The notes beneath the pieces were generated by a model. That model had not been told where the DNA came from. It ran no database searches and saw only the letters and a list, made by a program, of their open reading frames with translations. The position numbers were made by a program, and so were the translations under genes. Shown here in pieces: positions 17,301 through 24,014 of a stretch of 34,248 nt of DNA (position 1 is its first letter; the number at the start of each line of letters is the position of its first letter). Source of the stretch: Oscillospiraceae bacterium (lineage in GTDB: Bacteria; Bacillota; Clostridia; Oscillospirales; Ruminococcaceae); contig JAFLUI010000013.1 of NCBI GenBank assembly GCA_022508825.1, positions 1-34,248 on the forward strand, read 5' to 3'.

Positions 17301-18554
17301 TTCATATCCTGCGCAGAAGCGTCCCTGCTCGTCAAAGCACTCGTCAAGGATGTATGCTTCAAGGATGATATTTTCCATCTGATCCTCTTCCGAAACGGCA
17401 GGTATCTGCCAGAAGTCGGAGAAAGCCTTAAGGTGTCCGGCTTCTTCGGGATATTTCCTTGCAGCATAGTAGAATATCCTGTAATCGGCAGGCTTGTGGG
17501 AGACCAGCTCCTCGATGAGGTATTTTTCCTCGTCCTCGGTGTAGTCGCCCAGCTCAAGCTGACGGATCTTATTCGGGTAGAAGCCTGAATCCTCTGCCGA
17601 GTAGCTGACAGGCTCCTCATACTCGGCTGTAACTGCGTCGATGAATGCAAGCTTTACGCAGTCGATATCGTCGTTGCCGCATCTTCCTTCAAGGACAGCC
17701 AGTCTGTCGTTTGCATCGTCCCCGTTAAGGGCAGGGGAGTAGTATTTTGAAGCAAAGGCGTCCTTGCTGAGGTCGATATTGTTTTTCCTGAGAGCGGCAG
17801 CTGCCAGCTCCAGCATAAAATCAAGAGGTGAGAAGCTGTATTCAAGGATGTCAAGGATCTCTTCGTTTTCTGCAAAGATATCCATGATATTGTTTATGGC
17901 TGAGAAAAACTTCTCCATGACCATTGCTCTTGTTGTGTTGATATCAATGGAAACGGTATCCCCGAAAAGCTCAAAATCAATAGTTGCAGAACCTGACAGG
18001 TCGGGAAGCACACCCGAGCACTCGTCGAAGAACTCCTTGAAGCGGGTGTCTGCGTGTTCCTTGGTCACCTGTACGATCTCACCGGGAGATGACGACTTCC
18101 AGATAAAGTCATTTTTGTACTTCTTGAAATGCAGCACCTTGTTTGTAAGCGGGGTGACAGGGGCATACTTCTTGCCCTTTTCACGCATATAATCCTCATT
18201 GACGATAACGGTATCGTGCTTGCCGTCGATCATCCATTCTTCCGAGAGGAATGCATTTTCTGCCAGCAGGTCAGTGAGATATATGTATCCGTTCTGTTCA
18301 GCTATTCTGCGGGCTTGCGCAAGGTTGAAGGCAGACCAGGTCTCTGCATCATCGGACATAAGCATCATATCTGCCATACGGCATATATTCAGCGCATTGC
18401 TGTGCGCCTCCTCGTCACTGCACACGGCGATAAGCTCACCGCGCACCCGAGGGTGACAGATAAGCTTGCAATCTGAAAAATATTTTTTCTCGAATTTATC
18501 AGGAAAATCAGAGCATTTTTCCTTAAAGGTGTCATATTGCTTAAATATTTCCAC
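14400..18554 (-). CDS. giant helical-repeat protein with PH-like domain and C-terminal zinc ribbon
   Basis: 1384 residues from a GTG at 18554, chosen because TGGGGG lies about 9 bases before it; longer readings run into the promoter at 18589-18617. Layout: an N-terminal globular region (about 1-470); about twelve tandem ~50-residue repeats (about 478-1098), each with the pattern L..LC.D(I/L)..(M/L)...EL..L...I.....Y......Y...I..R; a PH-like beta domain (about 1111-1232; TTEYLYTYHRGVLSRIRVDDI); a Pro/Ala/Glu-rich linker (about 1255-1355); and a final zinc ribbon with two CxxCG pairs (FCDQCG, FCMECG). No signal peptide or membrane segment, so it is cytoplasmic. Strongly acidic. I do not recognise a family. 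The layout suggests a long scaffold with a membrane- or protein-binding end, but that is inference. Confidence 0.85.
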   Translation of the reverse strand: MEIFKQYDTFKEKCSDFPDKFEKKYFSDCKLICHPRVRGELIAVCSDEEAHSNALNICRMADMMLMSDDAETWSAFNLAQARRIAEQNGYIYLTDLLAENAFLSEEWMIDGKHDTVIVNEDYMREKGKKYAPVTPLTNKVLHFKKYKNDFIWKSSSPGEIVQVTKEHADTRFKEFFDECSGVLPDLSGSATIDFELFGDTVSIDINTTRAMVMEKFFSAINNIMDIFAENEEILDILEYSFSPLDFMLELAAAALRKNNIDLSKDAFASKYYSPALNGDDANDRLAVLEGRCGNDDIDCVKLAFIDAVTAEYEEPVSYSAEDSGFYPNKIRQLELGDYTEDEEKYLIEELVSHKPADYRIFYYAARKYPEEAGHLKAFSDFWQIPAVSEEDQMENIILEAYILDECFDEQGRFCAGYEASCILKEQLEKVIDKYELSNHESIEELEQHIDTLDKERRTFNGTLFDTPEEMKMAVRNEAYVQDLCADLSALNEDELNDLLKQVENTTLDDDAKAKYITKIKVAMSNVQTSMLEQSCLKLSVMSLDEIADLKEKIIGNDYPEAVVKPFLSKINDAYSSAQRTEIEAMLENSEDLSDEQLDGIMRRVASGRYEDTVKNHYKNKIAEIKEKNIRRRLAKLVDGYESLGREQLNELIDKLSGDSFPRFMTYGAIKKVTEALNNFDSREAAKAFENVETANADQLEIMKLIIADGRFSDEILAAYIPKVEQREKDLINEELSDMCKDIDSMSQEELDKLKEDITSSDKDFDPKLVERYMNQMVQRRVELTNSELSDMCKDIFSMDNAELDDLKSKLADDKYDKEFTAVYYKKIEEREKELILLELDKLCEDIEDKDIPQLEDLKGEILDNSKYDGVCDRYIAKINDQIDRIRLSDFVKVIDTVSEMSANEVSDFRRIAEEKREDIGEELYRKSMEAAAQREDIIEDETLEKLCEGISDYDFEKAESVKAALNEGGYTPEKISAYIDKIDDRIWELHKTKLDSIVGDINSLNKEQLIQAQINVQEYDNGCPDELKGKYISAIEAAISDIADKEVRELCGNIDALSVKKSQDIIRRLNNMPLDEEARDRYIDAIDKHIAALKENEAREYTRHLSGQMDDNGINSIHLYVPTTSNLFFAKYGEISKRYISAGRYELPLLLHDGGSSDDGFTMTTEYLYTYHRGVLSRIRVDDIASFQAKKSLMSSSLSAIERNGETHDLPNALKKDVVENVAKVLTSLVNFIHEKRSAEHMKDMLENAVQEKAIQAASMTAPAPAAPAPAPEIPAPAEKAPAVPEENIPVTAPEAEEAASAEPAPEEKAQETPAAEAPAEDTPAAEHVPEHAAEHTPEHAAEASGSAEEEAPAEPKPKFCDQCGAKITNPNAKFCMECGNKLV

Positions 18555-18588
18555 AATAAAAGCCCCCAGTTCATATAAATACAATGAT

Positions 18589-18617
18589 ATTATACCAATT
18601 TTCAAAATAAAAGTCAA
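18589..18617 (-). promoter_or_regulatory. promoter of the repeat protein gene
   Basis: On the minus strand: TTGACT (18617-18612), 17 bp, TATAAT (18594-18589). It lies about 35 bases before the GTG start and supports that choice. Confidence 0.75.
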
Positions 18618-18711
18618 TGATATTTGCACACTTTTTACAATTTATACATTATGAAATTCCCTGCTCAAAGGGCGAAAAAATCGTGTTTCGCAGGCAATTT
18701 ACAAAAAACTC

Positions 18712-18740
18712 TTGACAAATTTGTAAAAATGTACAATAAT
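18712..18740 (+). promoter_or_regulatory. promoter of the GH4-like gene
   Basis: TTGACA (18712-18717), 17 bp, AATAAT (18735-18740), about 40 bases before the start codon. It is divergent from the repeat protein promoter, with about 95 bp between the two -35 sites. Confidence 0.65.
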
Positions 18741-18781
18741 ATATTATAGTAGTGTAAATATGTTTGAAAGGACTGCACTTT

Positions 18782-20158
18782 ATGATCAACAAGGATAAAA
18801 GAACCACTATCGCGTATATAGGAGGCGGCTCCTTCAATTTCGGATGGAAGCTCTTTTCCGAGCTTGCCGCTGAGGAGATATACGCTACGGTCCAGCTTTA
18901 TGACACAGACAAGCAGCTCTCTCTTTCCAATGAGGTCATAGGAAATAAGCTGAGGGAAAATCCCGACTGCAAAAGCGATATCATATATCTTGCAGTGGAT
19001 ACTCCGGAGGAAGCTTTGAAAAATGCCGATATAGTCATAATGTCCTTTACTCAAGGAAGCATTGACGAGATGGTAACAGAGCTGCATCTGCCCGAGTCAT
19101 ACGGGATATATCAGGCAACAGGCGGTCAGACGGGTCCGTCCGGTGTTATGAAGTCTCTCAAGACACTGCCTGTCTATATAACATATACTGAAATGATAAA
19201 GAGCATATGTCCCGATGCCTGGGTCATAAACCTGACAGAGCCTATGGCGGAATGTATGCTTATGATGTACGAGGTCTTTCCCGACATAAAGCTGTTCGGT
19301 TCAACAAACGAGCTTTACTCTACTCTTGACCTGCTTGTGCATATATGCGAGGAAAAATTTGAGACAGAGCACCTCCGCCGCAGGGATATAAAGTACAATC
19401 TTCTGGGTATAGGCGGCTTCTGCTGGTTTGACGAGGTCTCCTATAACGGTGAGGACATCATGCCCGTGTTCAGGGAGTTTGCCGAAAATCACTATGAGAC
19501 AGGCTATGAAAACAAGCCAAATGAGTTCAAGCTCAATCCCTTTGCATCTGCAAATAAGATAAAATTCGACCTTTTCCTGCGGTATGGCTGCATACCTGCT
19601 GTTCCTGACGGTATCGCTGCGGATTTTTGTCCCCCCTGGTATCTGAGATCACCGAAGAATATGTCAAGCTGGAAATTCAGTCAGGTAACTGTGAATCACC
19701 TTAAAAAACTGAAGCTGGACAAGCTCAGCAGGGTAAAGCCTCTTATGAACGGCGACGAGATACTCCGTGTGGGAGGGGGAGCCACCGACTGCGCCCTCCA
19801 GATACGGGCGATCATGGGACTTGGCAACCTTATCACCAACGTCTGTATGCGGAACAGGGGACAGATAGAAAATCTCCCCGAGGGAGCTATCGTCCAGACT
19901 AACGCTCTTATCAGCAGGAATTCCGTAAGACCTGTGGCTGCAGGCAGTCTCAACGACGAGATATACGGTCTGACCATACCCCATATCGTAAACCAGAAAA
20001 TTATTGTCAAGGCGGTAAAGGAGAAGGATCTGGACATTGCCTTCAATGCTTTCCTCAATGATCCCCTTATGATCGCGGATCTTTCGGACGCTGCGGAGCT
20101 TTACAAGGAGATGCTCGCAGCGGTGCGGACACATCTTCTGTACTATATGGGAGGCTGA
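18782..20158 (+). CDS. glycoside hydrolase family 4-like protein with altered active site
   Basis: 458 residues from ATG 18782 (GAAAGGA upstream); an earlier in-frame TTG lies on that ribosome site and is rejected. The NAD-binding start AYIGGGSFNFGWKL (about 11-24), the overall length and the C-terminal LGNLITNV and NDPLMIADLSDAAELY segments place it in GH4, nearest the alpha-galacturonidase (LplD) type. GH4 enzymes use NAD, a divalent metal and conserved residues in N-x-x-N-P, G-x-C-H/N and G-I-N-H motifs. Here these read NLTEP (near 150), FGSTNE (near 171) and GIGGFCW (near 208): the Asn before Pro, the metal-binding Cys and the metal-binding His are all replaced. It may bind NAD and sugar without canonical hydrolysis, or use another chemistry. 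It is a single-gene unit ending in a strong terminator. Confidence 0.8.
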   Translation: MINKDKRTTIAYIGGGSFNFGWKLFSELAAEEIYATVQLYDTDKQLSLSNEVIGNKLRENPDCKSDIIYLAVDTPEEALKNADIVIMSFTQGSIDEMVTELHLPESYGIYQATGGQTGPSGVMKSLKTLPVYITYTEMIKSICPDAWVINLTEPMAECMLMMYEVFPDIKLFGSTNELYSTLDLLVHICEEKFETEHLRRRDIKYNLLGIGGFCWFDEVSYNGEDIMPVFREFAENHYETGYENKPNEFKLNPFASANKIKFDLFLRYGCIPAVPDGIAADFCPPWYLRSPKNMSSWKFSQVTVNHLKKLKLDKLSRVKPLMNGDEILRVGGGATDCALQIRAIMGLGNLITNVCMRNRGQIENLPEGAIVQTNALISRNSVRPVAAGSLNDEIYGLTIPHIVNQKIIVKAVKEKDLDIAFNAFLNDPLMIADLSDAAELYKEMLAAVRTHLLYYMGG

Positions 20159-20204
20159 GGCAAGGCATAGCCATGCATGGTCATTAATTCATACAATAAA
20201 AAGT

Positions 20205-20265
20205 AAAATGATTTAGTATACCGCCCCCTGGACAGGGGGCTAAAGTGTACTAAATCATTTTTGTT
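20205..20265. terminator. bidirectional terminator between converging genes
   Basis: Outer stem AAAATGATTTAGTA (20205-20218) with TACTAAATCATTTT (20248-20261), 14 bp perfect, and an inner stem GCCCCCT/AGGGGGC (20223-20229 with 20234-20240). T-runs follow on the + side and, read on the other strand, on the minus side. It can serve both the GH4-like gene and the lipoprotein gene. Confidence 0.85.
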
Positions 20266-20298
20266 TTCTAAGGGTAGGGGTCGATAATCGTGCAGGGC

Positions 20299-21444
20299 TT
20301 AGCCTTGCTCTATGTGTTTTTCCAGCTTGTAGCGGTTTACTGCATCGGTGTTGATAACAACGTTCTGGCTTGATGTCCAGCCGGAGATCATATCACTGAA
20401 CTCATCGTCCTTAAGATTGTGGACAGCACTGATACGGTTGTTTTCAAAATAGTCTTCGTCGGCAAAAAGATCCATTTTGTAAATGATATAGGCAGTCTCG
20501 TATTCCTCGACATACACGTACTCGCCGTCAGACATTTCAAATGCCTTTTCGATCACAGCGGCGGCAGGATATGTGGAATCCTTGTTGACTACGGTGCCGT
20601 AGTTAGGAGTATCATAGTTTTTTTCGCTGCTGTCCCCGGTGTCTGTGGTTCCGCTTTCCTCGTTGGGACCTCCTATTGTGACTACGGCAGCGCCGCCTTC
20701 TGAGGAGGTATCGTTGTTTTCTGCTGCAGCGGCAGCCTCAACAAGGGCAGCGTAGTAATCGTCATACTCATCGGAAATTTTCTCGAAGCTTTCTCCGCCC
20801 TTGGCTCTTTCGATGTAGCCCTCTGCCATTTCCTTTATCTCGGCTTTTCCGTCCGTCTTCAGGATATTGCCTTCGCCGTCCTTAAGCTCCATACGGATAT
20901 ATTTGATGCGTGCATAATTTTCTTTGAGATAGTCCTTGATCTCGTCGTCGGAAACAGCTTTTTCACCGTTTTCGCCGTAGTAGTAGTCAAAGATCGCCGA
21001 ACGCTTGGTGCTGTTAAGTGACGTATCAAGGAAGGACTGCTTGCTCACTCCGAGGTTCTCGTAATAATCGCCCAGATATTCCCACCACTGATCTGCATTG
21101 AGAGTTGCTCTTTCAGCCTCGTTGTTCTGAAAGACGATGCCAAGCTCGTCAAACTTGCTTTCAACAGCGGCGTACTCCCGCATATCCTTTTCTACCTTTG
21201 CATTGATCCAGTCACGGGCGGGCTGATCTTCAATGGTGATGTCAAGGACGTTGGTGTCGGTCTCGGACATATAGCTGTAAGCCTGCGAAATCTCGTTTGA
21301 CTGATAATAGATCATGATACCTGCCCTGAGGATGCTGCCGTCTATCTTAGCGCCCCATGAGGTATCCTTTCCGCAGGCTGTCATAGACAGAGCCATAGCT
21401 GCTGCAGCCGTTGCAGCGGCGGCTTTTTTTAAGTTAAAAGACAT
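20299..21444 (-). CDS. PrsA/SurA-like lipoprotein (putative extracellular foldase)
   Basis: 381 residues from ATG 21444, with GGAGG 11 bases upstream. The signal peptide has a KK start, an alanine-rich core and a lipobox-like MTAC with Cys near 24, so it should be a lipid-anchored surface protein. The middle part is helical like SurA/PrsA N-domains, and 'ENYARIKYIRMEL...GGESFEKISDEYDD' (about 180-225) resembles the start of a parvulin (PpiC) domain. That domain is interrupted by an Ala/Gly/Thr/Ser-rich insert (about 235-275), so prolyl isomerase activity is uncertain. Likely role: folding of exported proteins. A promoter and a hairpin-filled 5' UTR lie upstream; the LRR genes beyond probably form a separate unit. 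Confidence 0.75.
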   Translation of the reverse strand: MSFNLKKAAAATAAAAMALSMTACGKDTSWGAKIDGSILRAGIMIYYQSNEISQAYSYMSETDTNVLDITIEDQPARDWINAKVEKDMREYAAVESKFDELGIVFQNNEAERATLNADQWWEYLGDYYENLGVSKQSFLDTSLNSTKRSAIFDYYYGENGEKAVSDDEIKDYLKENYARIKYIRMELKDGEGNILKTDGKAEIKEMAEGYIERAKGGESFEKISDEYDDYYAALVEAAAAAENNDTSSEGGAAVVTIGGPNEESGTTDTGDSSEKNYDTPNYGTVVNKDSTYPAAAVIEKAFEMSDGEYVYVEEYETAYIIYKMDLFADEDYFENNRISAVHNLKDDEFSDMISGWTSSQNVVINTDAVNRYKLEKHIEQG

Positions 21445-21492
21445 AGTCTGTAAGACCTCCAAAAAAAAAATAAATACATTAAACTAGGCTCT

Positions 21493-21650
21493 ATTACAAA
21501 ATGCAAAGCATTTTGTAATGCCCTGAGCAATGCTCAGGGTGCGGCTTCGCCGCAAAGCCGACGTTCATACTGCATGGCAAGACTTCAGTCTTGCCGCCGC
21601 CTTTGGCGGCACAGCAAACAGCTGTAGCTGTTTGCTGCAAATGGCAGTAT
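21493..21650. repeat. array of six near-perfect hairpins in an apparent 5' UTR
   Basis: Consecutive palindromes: 12 bp at 21493-21504/21508-21519; 9 bp at 21521-21529/21531-21539; 5 bp at 21541-21545/21549-21553; 9 bp at 21576-21584/21587-21595; 6 bp at 21596-21601/21605-21610; 12 bp at 21612-21623/21626-21637. Loops are 1-3 nt. ATACTGC (21567-21573) and GCAGTAT (21644-21650) close the last three into one multi-branch domain. The array lies between a minus-strand promoter (21653-21681) and the start of the PrsA-like gene. No reading frame here is convincing. Confidence 0.88.
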
Positions 21651-21652
21651 AT

Positions 21653-21681
21653 ATTATAGCATATTTTTTTCAGCTTGTCCA
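21653..21681 (-). promoter_or_regulatory. promoter of the PrsA-like gene
   Basis: On the minus strand: TGGACA (21681-21676), 17 bp, TATAAT (21658-21653), with TGC just before the -10 (extended -10). Transcription would start near 21646, at the edge of the hairpin array, giving a ~200-nt 5' UTR. Confidence 0.65.
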
Positions 21682-21716
21682 GTGATTTTTTGAAAAAATT
21701 AATGAGGGGGACATTT

Positions 21717-22634
21717 TTACAGCATTTCGGGACTGACATACACGCCTGCGCCCGAGGAGATGTCCTCGTCATTTTTGCCGGATATGACCCTGACTCCGCA
21801 GATCATGCCGGGGACAGTGATATCTTCGCTGCCGTCGCCCCTTGATGCTTCGGTTATGATCATGCCCTTGTCTGTCCGTTTGTATCTTATCAGCGCCATG
21901 GAGTCGGGGAACAATGAATACTTGGTTTCAAGCCCCTCCGGAAGTATCAGCACCGAAAGAGAGGGACAGTCCCTGAACAGCCAGTCCCCGATGGACTCCA
22001 CGCTGTCCGGTATAGTTATGGATTCAAGAGCTGTGCAGCCCTGAAATACCTGATTTTCTATGGTTGTAACACTTTCGGGAATTTCAATTGAAGTAAGAGA
22101 TGTACAATCTGCAAATGCTTCATATTCGATCTTATCAATACTGTCGGGGAGGCTTACAGATGTAAGTGAGGTGCAGCTTTTGAACGCAAAGCGTCTGACA
22201 GAATGATCCGCGCCCTTTTCTATCACTGCCGATGTGAGAGATGTGCAGTATGAAAATGCTCCGTATCCGGTGTATCTGACGCTTGATGGTATGGTTATTG
22301 ATTCCAGATGATCACAGCCGCAAAACGCCCGGTCTCCGATATAAACAACGGTGTCCGGTATTTTTACCGAGGTAAAATCCGAAAATGAATGGGAAAATGT
22401 GTCATAAAATGCGTCACTGCCGATCTCTGTAACGGGCATACCGCCGATTTCGGATGGTATCACAAGCTCGGTGTCGGTGCCTTTATAGCCTGTAATTACG
22501 ATATTTCCATCTTTAGCTTCGTATGTAAATCCTGCGGCAGGGTCTTTTTCGGAGGTGTCCGCTCTGACAGTAAATGGAACGAGCAGGGCTGCAAGTATGA
22601 CAGCTATAACGACTGCCGCCTTAAAAAGCTTCAC
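21717..22634 (-). CDS. secreted BspA-type leucine-rich repeat protein
   Basis: 305 residues from a GTG at 22634 with GGAGGAA 5 bases upstream. A signal peptide (about 1-25, cleavage near VRADT) is followed by the usual BspA lead-in (FTYEAKDGNIVITGYKG) and about six LRR_5 repeats of ~23 residues (SLTSIEIPESVTTIENQVF type). A short non-repeat end closes with DISSGAGVYVSPEML. No LPxTG, dockerin or SLH anchor is seen, so it may be released or held by another protein. It lies 11 bases after a paralogue that ends with nearly the same motif; the two are co-transcribed. LRR_5 proteins are usually surface or adhesion proteins; the ligand is unknown. Confidence 0.88.
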   Translation of the reverse strand: MKLFKAAVVIAVILAALLVPFTVRADTSEKDPAAGFTYEAKDGNIVITGYKGTDTELVIPSEIGGMPVTEIGSDAFYDTFSHSFSDFTSVKIPDTVVYIGDRAFCGCDHLESITIPSSVRYTGYGAFSYCTSLTSAVIEKGADHSVRRFAFKSCTSLTSVSLPDSIDKIEYEAFADCTSLTSIEIPESVTTIENQVFQGCTALESITIPDSVESIGDWLFRDCPSLSVLILPEGLETKYSLFPDSMALIRYKRTDKGMIITEASRGDGSEDITVPGMICGVRVISGKNDEDISSGAGVYVSPEML

Positions 22635-22645
22635 GGTATTCCTCC

Positions 22646-23758
22646 TTAAAGCAGTCCGGCAGTGACAAATACTCCTGCACCGGAGGAGATGTCCTCACCC
22701 GAGTAAGCGGTCTGCTCCGGGGGATTTTCATCCGGCAGCGGGGGAGCTTTCTCCAGAGGGGTCTGAGCCATGACTGCCACTACCTGTTCATCTTCAAATG
22801 CGTCTTGTGTTGGTGAGTCCTGCGCCGCAGCGTCTTGTGCGTCATTCCCTGTGGTGCTTTCGTCCTGAACGGCATTTCCGGAGGTGTTTTCGGCTTGGTC
22901 GGCTTTTACCGAGCTGTCTTTATTTTCCCCGACGTCCTCACCGGAGACCATTTCAGCCTTTGACGGTGCATTGTCCGTACTGCCGTTGTTGCTTGTTCCT
23001 GTCGCATTTGTCTCATAAATGGGAGTGAGCTGTCCCTGACAGCCTTCAAAGGCGTTTTCCGCCACAGCTGCAAGAGGGTCGATGACAGGGATGGAAAGCC
23101 TGCTGCACCCGTAAAAGGCGCGGTCGCCTATATTTGTGACACTTGAAGGGATAGTTATCGATGTAAGCGAGGTACACCCTGCAAAGGTGAGGCATCCTAT
23201 GCTTGTCAGACCCTCGGGGAGAGTCACCGATGTAAGTCCGGAGCAGTGCCAGAAGGTACCGTCCAGTTCTTTTACCTTGGAGGGGACAGTCACTGTTTTA
23301 AGGGAGCTGCAGCCATAGAACGCCATGCTGCCGATGGTCTGTACAGAATCCGGCATATTTACAGAAGCAAGAGAGAAACAGCCGAAAAATGCGGAGTCGC
23401 CTATCTCGGAAACAGAACCGGGGATATTCACAGATGCAAGGGAAGTGCATCCTTCAAAGGCGCTGCGGCATATTGCGGTGACGCTGCTTGGGAGGGTAAC
23501 AGATGTGATATCGGAGTGTCCGTAAAATGCTCCGTTTCCGATGGAGCCAACGGGAGAGCCGCCGATATTGGGCGGGATATCCACTGCTTTTTCCGAGCCC
23601 TTGTAGCCGGTGACGATCGCTTTGCCGTCAGATACGGTGTATTCAAATTTGTCGGCAGATGCTTCCGCCGAAGCTATAAACGGCACTGTCCATATCAGGA
23701 CTGCGGCAGCGGTCAATGCCGATGCAAGCTTTGCTGTAAGCTCTTTCAGATGCTTCAA
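22646..23758 (-). CDS. secreted BspA-type leucine-rich repeat protein with low-complexity tail
   Basis: About 370 residues. The most likely start is TTG at 23758, 4-6 bases after GGGAGGGG; a TTG 18 bases upstream lies before that site. Signal peptide (core ALTAAAVLIWTVPFIASAEA), lead-in FEYTVSDGKAIVTGYKG, then about seven LRR_5 repeats (about 70-240), then an Asn/Ser/Thr/Asp/Glu/Gln-rich tail of about 110 residues, ending with EDISSGAGVFVTAGLL. The tail looks like a flexible stalk. It is first gene of a two-gene unit with the shorter paralogue, under the promoter at 23797-23825. Likely a secreted surface protein; no standard anchor is visible. Confidence 0.87.
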   Translation of the reverse strand: MKHLKELTAKLASALTAAAVLIWTVPFIASAEASADKFEYTVSDGKAIVTGYKGSEKAVDIPPNIGGSPVGSIGNGAFYGHSDITSVTLPSSVTAICRSAFEGCTSLASVNIPGSVSEIGDSAFFGCFSLASVNMPDSVQTIGSMAFYGCSSLKTVTVPSKVKELDGTFWHCSGLTSVTLPEGLTSIGCLTFAGCTSLTSITIPSSVTNIGDRAFYGCSRLSIPVIDPLAAVAENAFEGCQGQLTPIYETNATGTSNNGSTDNAPSKAEMVSGEDVGENKDSSVKADQAENTSGNAVQDESTTGNDAQDAAAQDSPTQDAFEDEQVVAVMAQTPLEKAPPLPDENPPEQTAYSGEDISSGAGVFVTAGLL

Positions 23759-23796
23759 AATACCCCTCCCTCTCAAAAAATATTATAATTAATGAT

Positions 23797-23825
23797 AGTA
23801 TATCACATTTTACAGCAAATGTCAA
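23797..23825 (-). promoter_or_regulatory. promoter of the LRR gene pair
   Basis: On the minus strand: TTGACA (23825-23820), 17 bp, TATACT (23802-23797), about 40 bases before the start codon; nearly consensus. Confidence 0.8.
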
Positions 23826-23938
23826 CATTTTTACAGAGATTTTTCCATAACCACGGGGGATATCATTGGATATCTCCCATATAGCGGCTTTGTAGAAAAT
23901 CCACGAAAAATTTGTTCGATTTTTATTATATCCGACTG

Positions 23939-23967
23939 TTTACAAAACGGATGTTCTGTGGTATAAT
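23939..23967 (+). promoter_or_regulatory. promoter of the radical SAM/DUF4130 pair
   Basis: TTTACA (23939-23944), 17 bp, TATAAT (23962-23967), about 48 bases before the GTG start. Confidence 0.78.
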
Positions 23968-23983
23968 CTTAATCAAATAAATG

Positions 23984-23997
23984 CGAACGTTTGTTGC
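23984..23997 (+). promoter_or_regulatory. LexA/SOS-box-like site
   Basis: CGAACGTTTGTTGC fits 12 of 14 positions of the Gram-positive LexA box CGAACRNRYGTTYC: the left half is perfect, the right half has GTTGC for GTTYC. It lies 17 bases after the -10 box, where a repressor would block transcription, and ahead of a gene family linked to DNA metabolism. Confidence 0.45.
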
Positions 23998-24014
23998 GTA
24001 TGGGAGGTGCCGCT

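Noticed and set aside
21493..21650. CRISPR array
   Set aside because: The units are different palindromes with no constant repeat and no spacers.
21494..21772. 92-codon minus-strand frame over the hairpin array
   Set aside because: Its product simply reads through palindromes and overlaps the LRR gene end; no family features.
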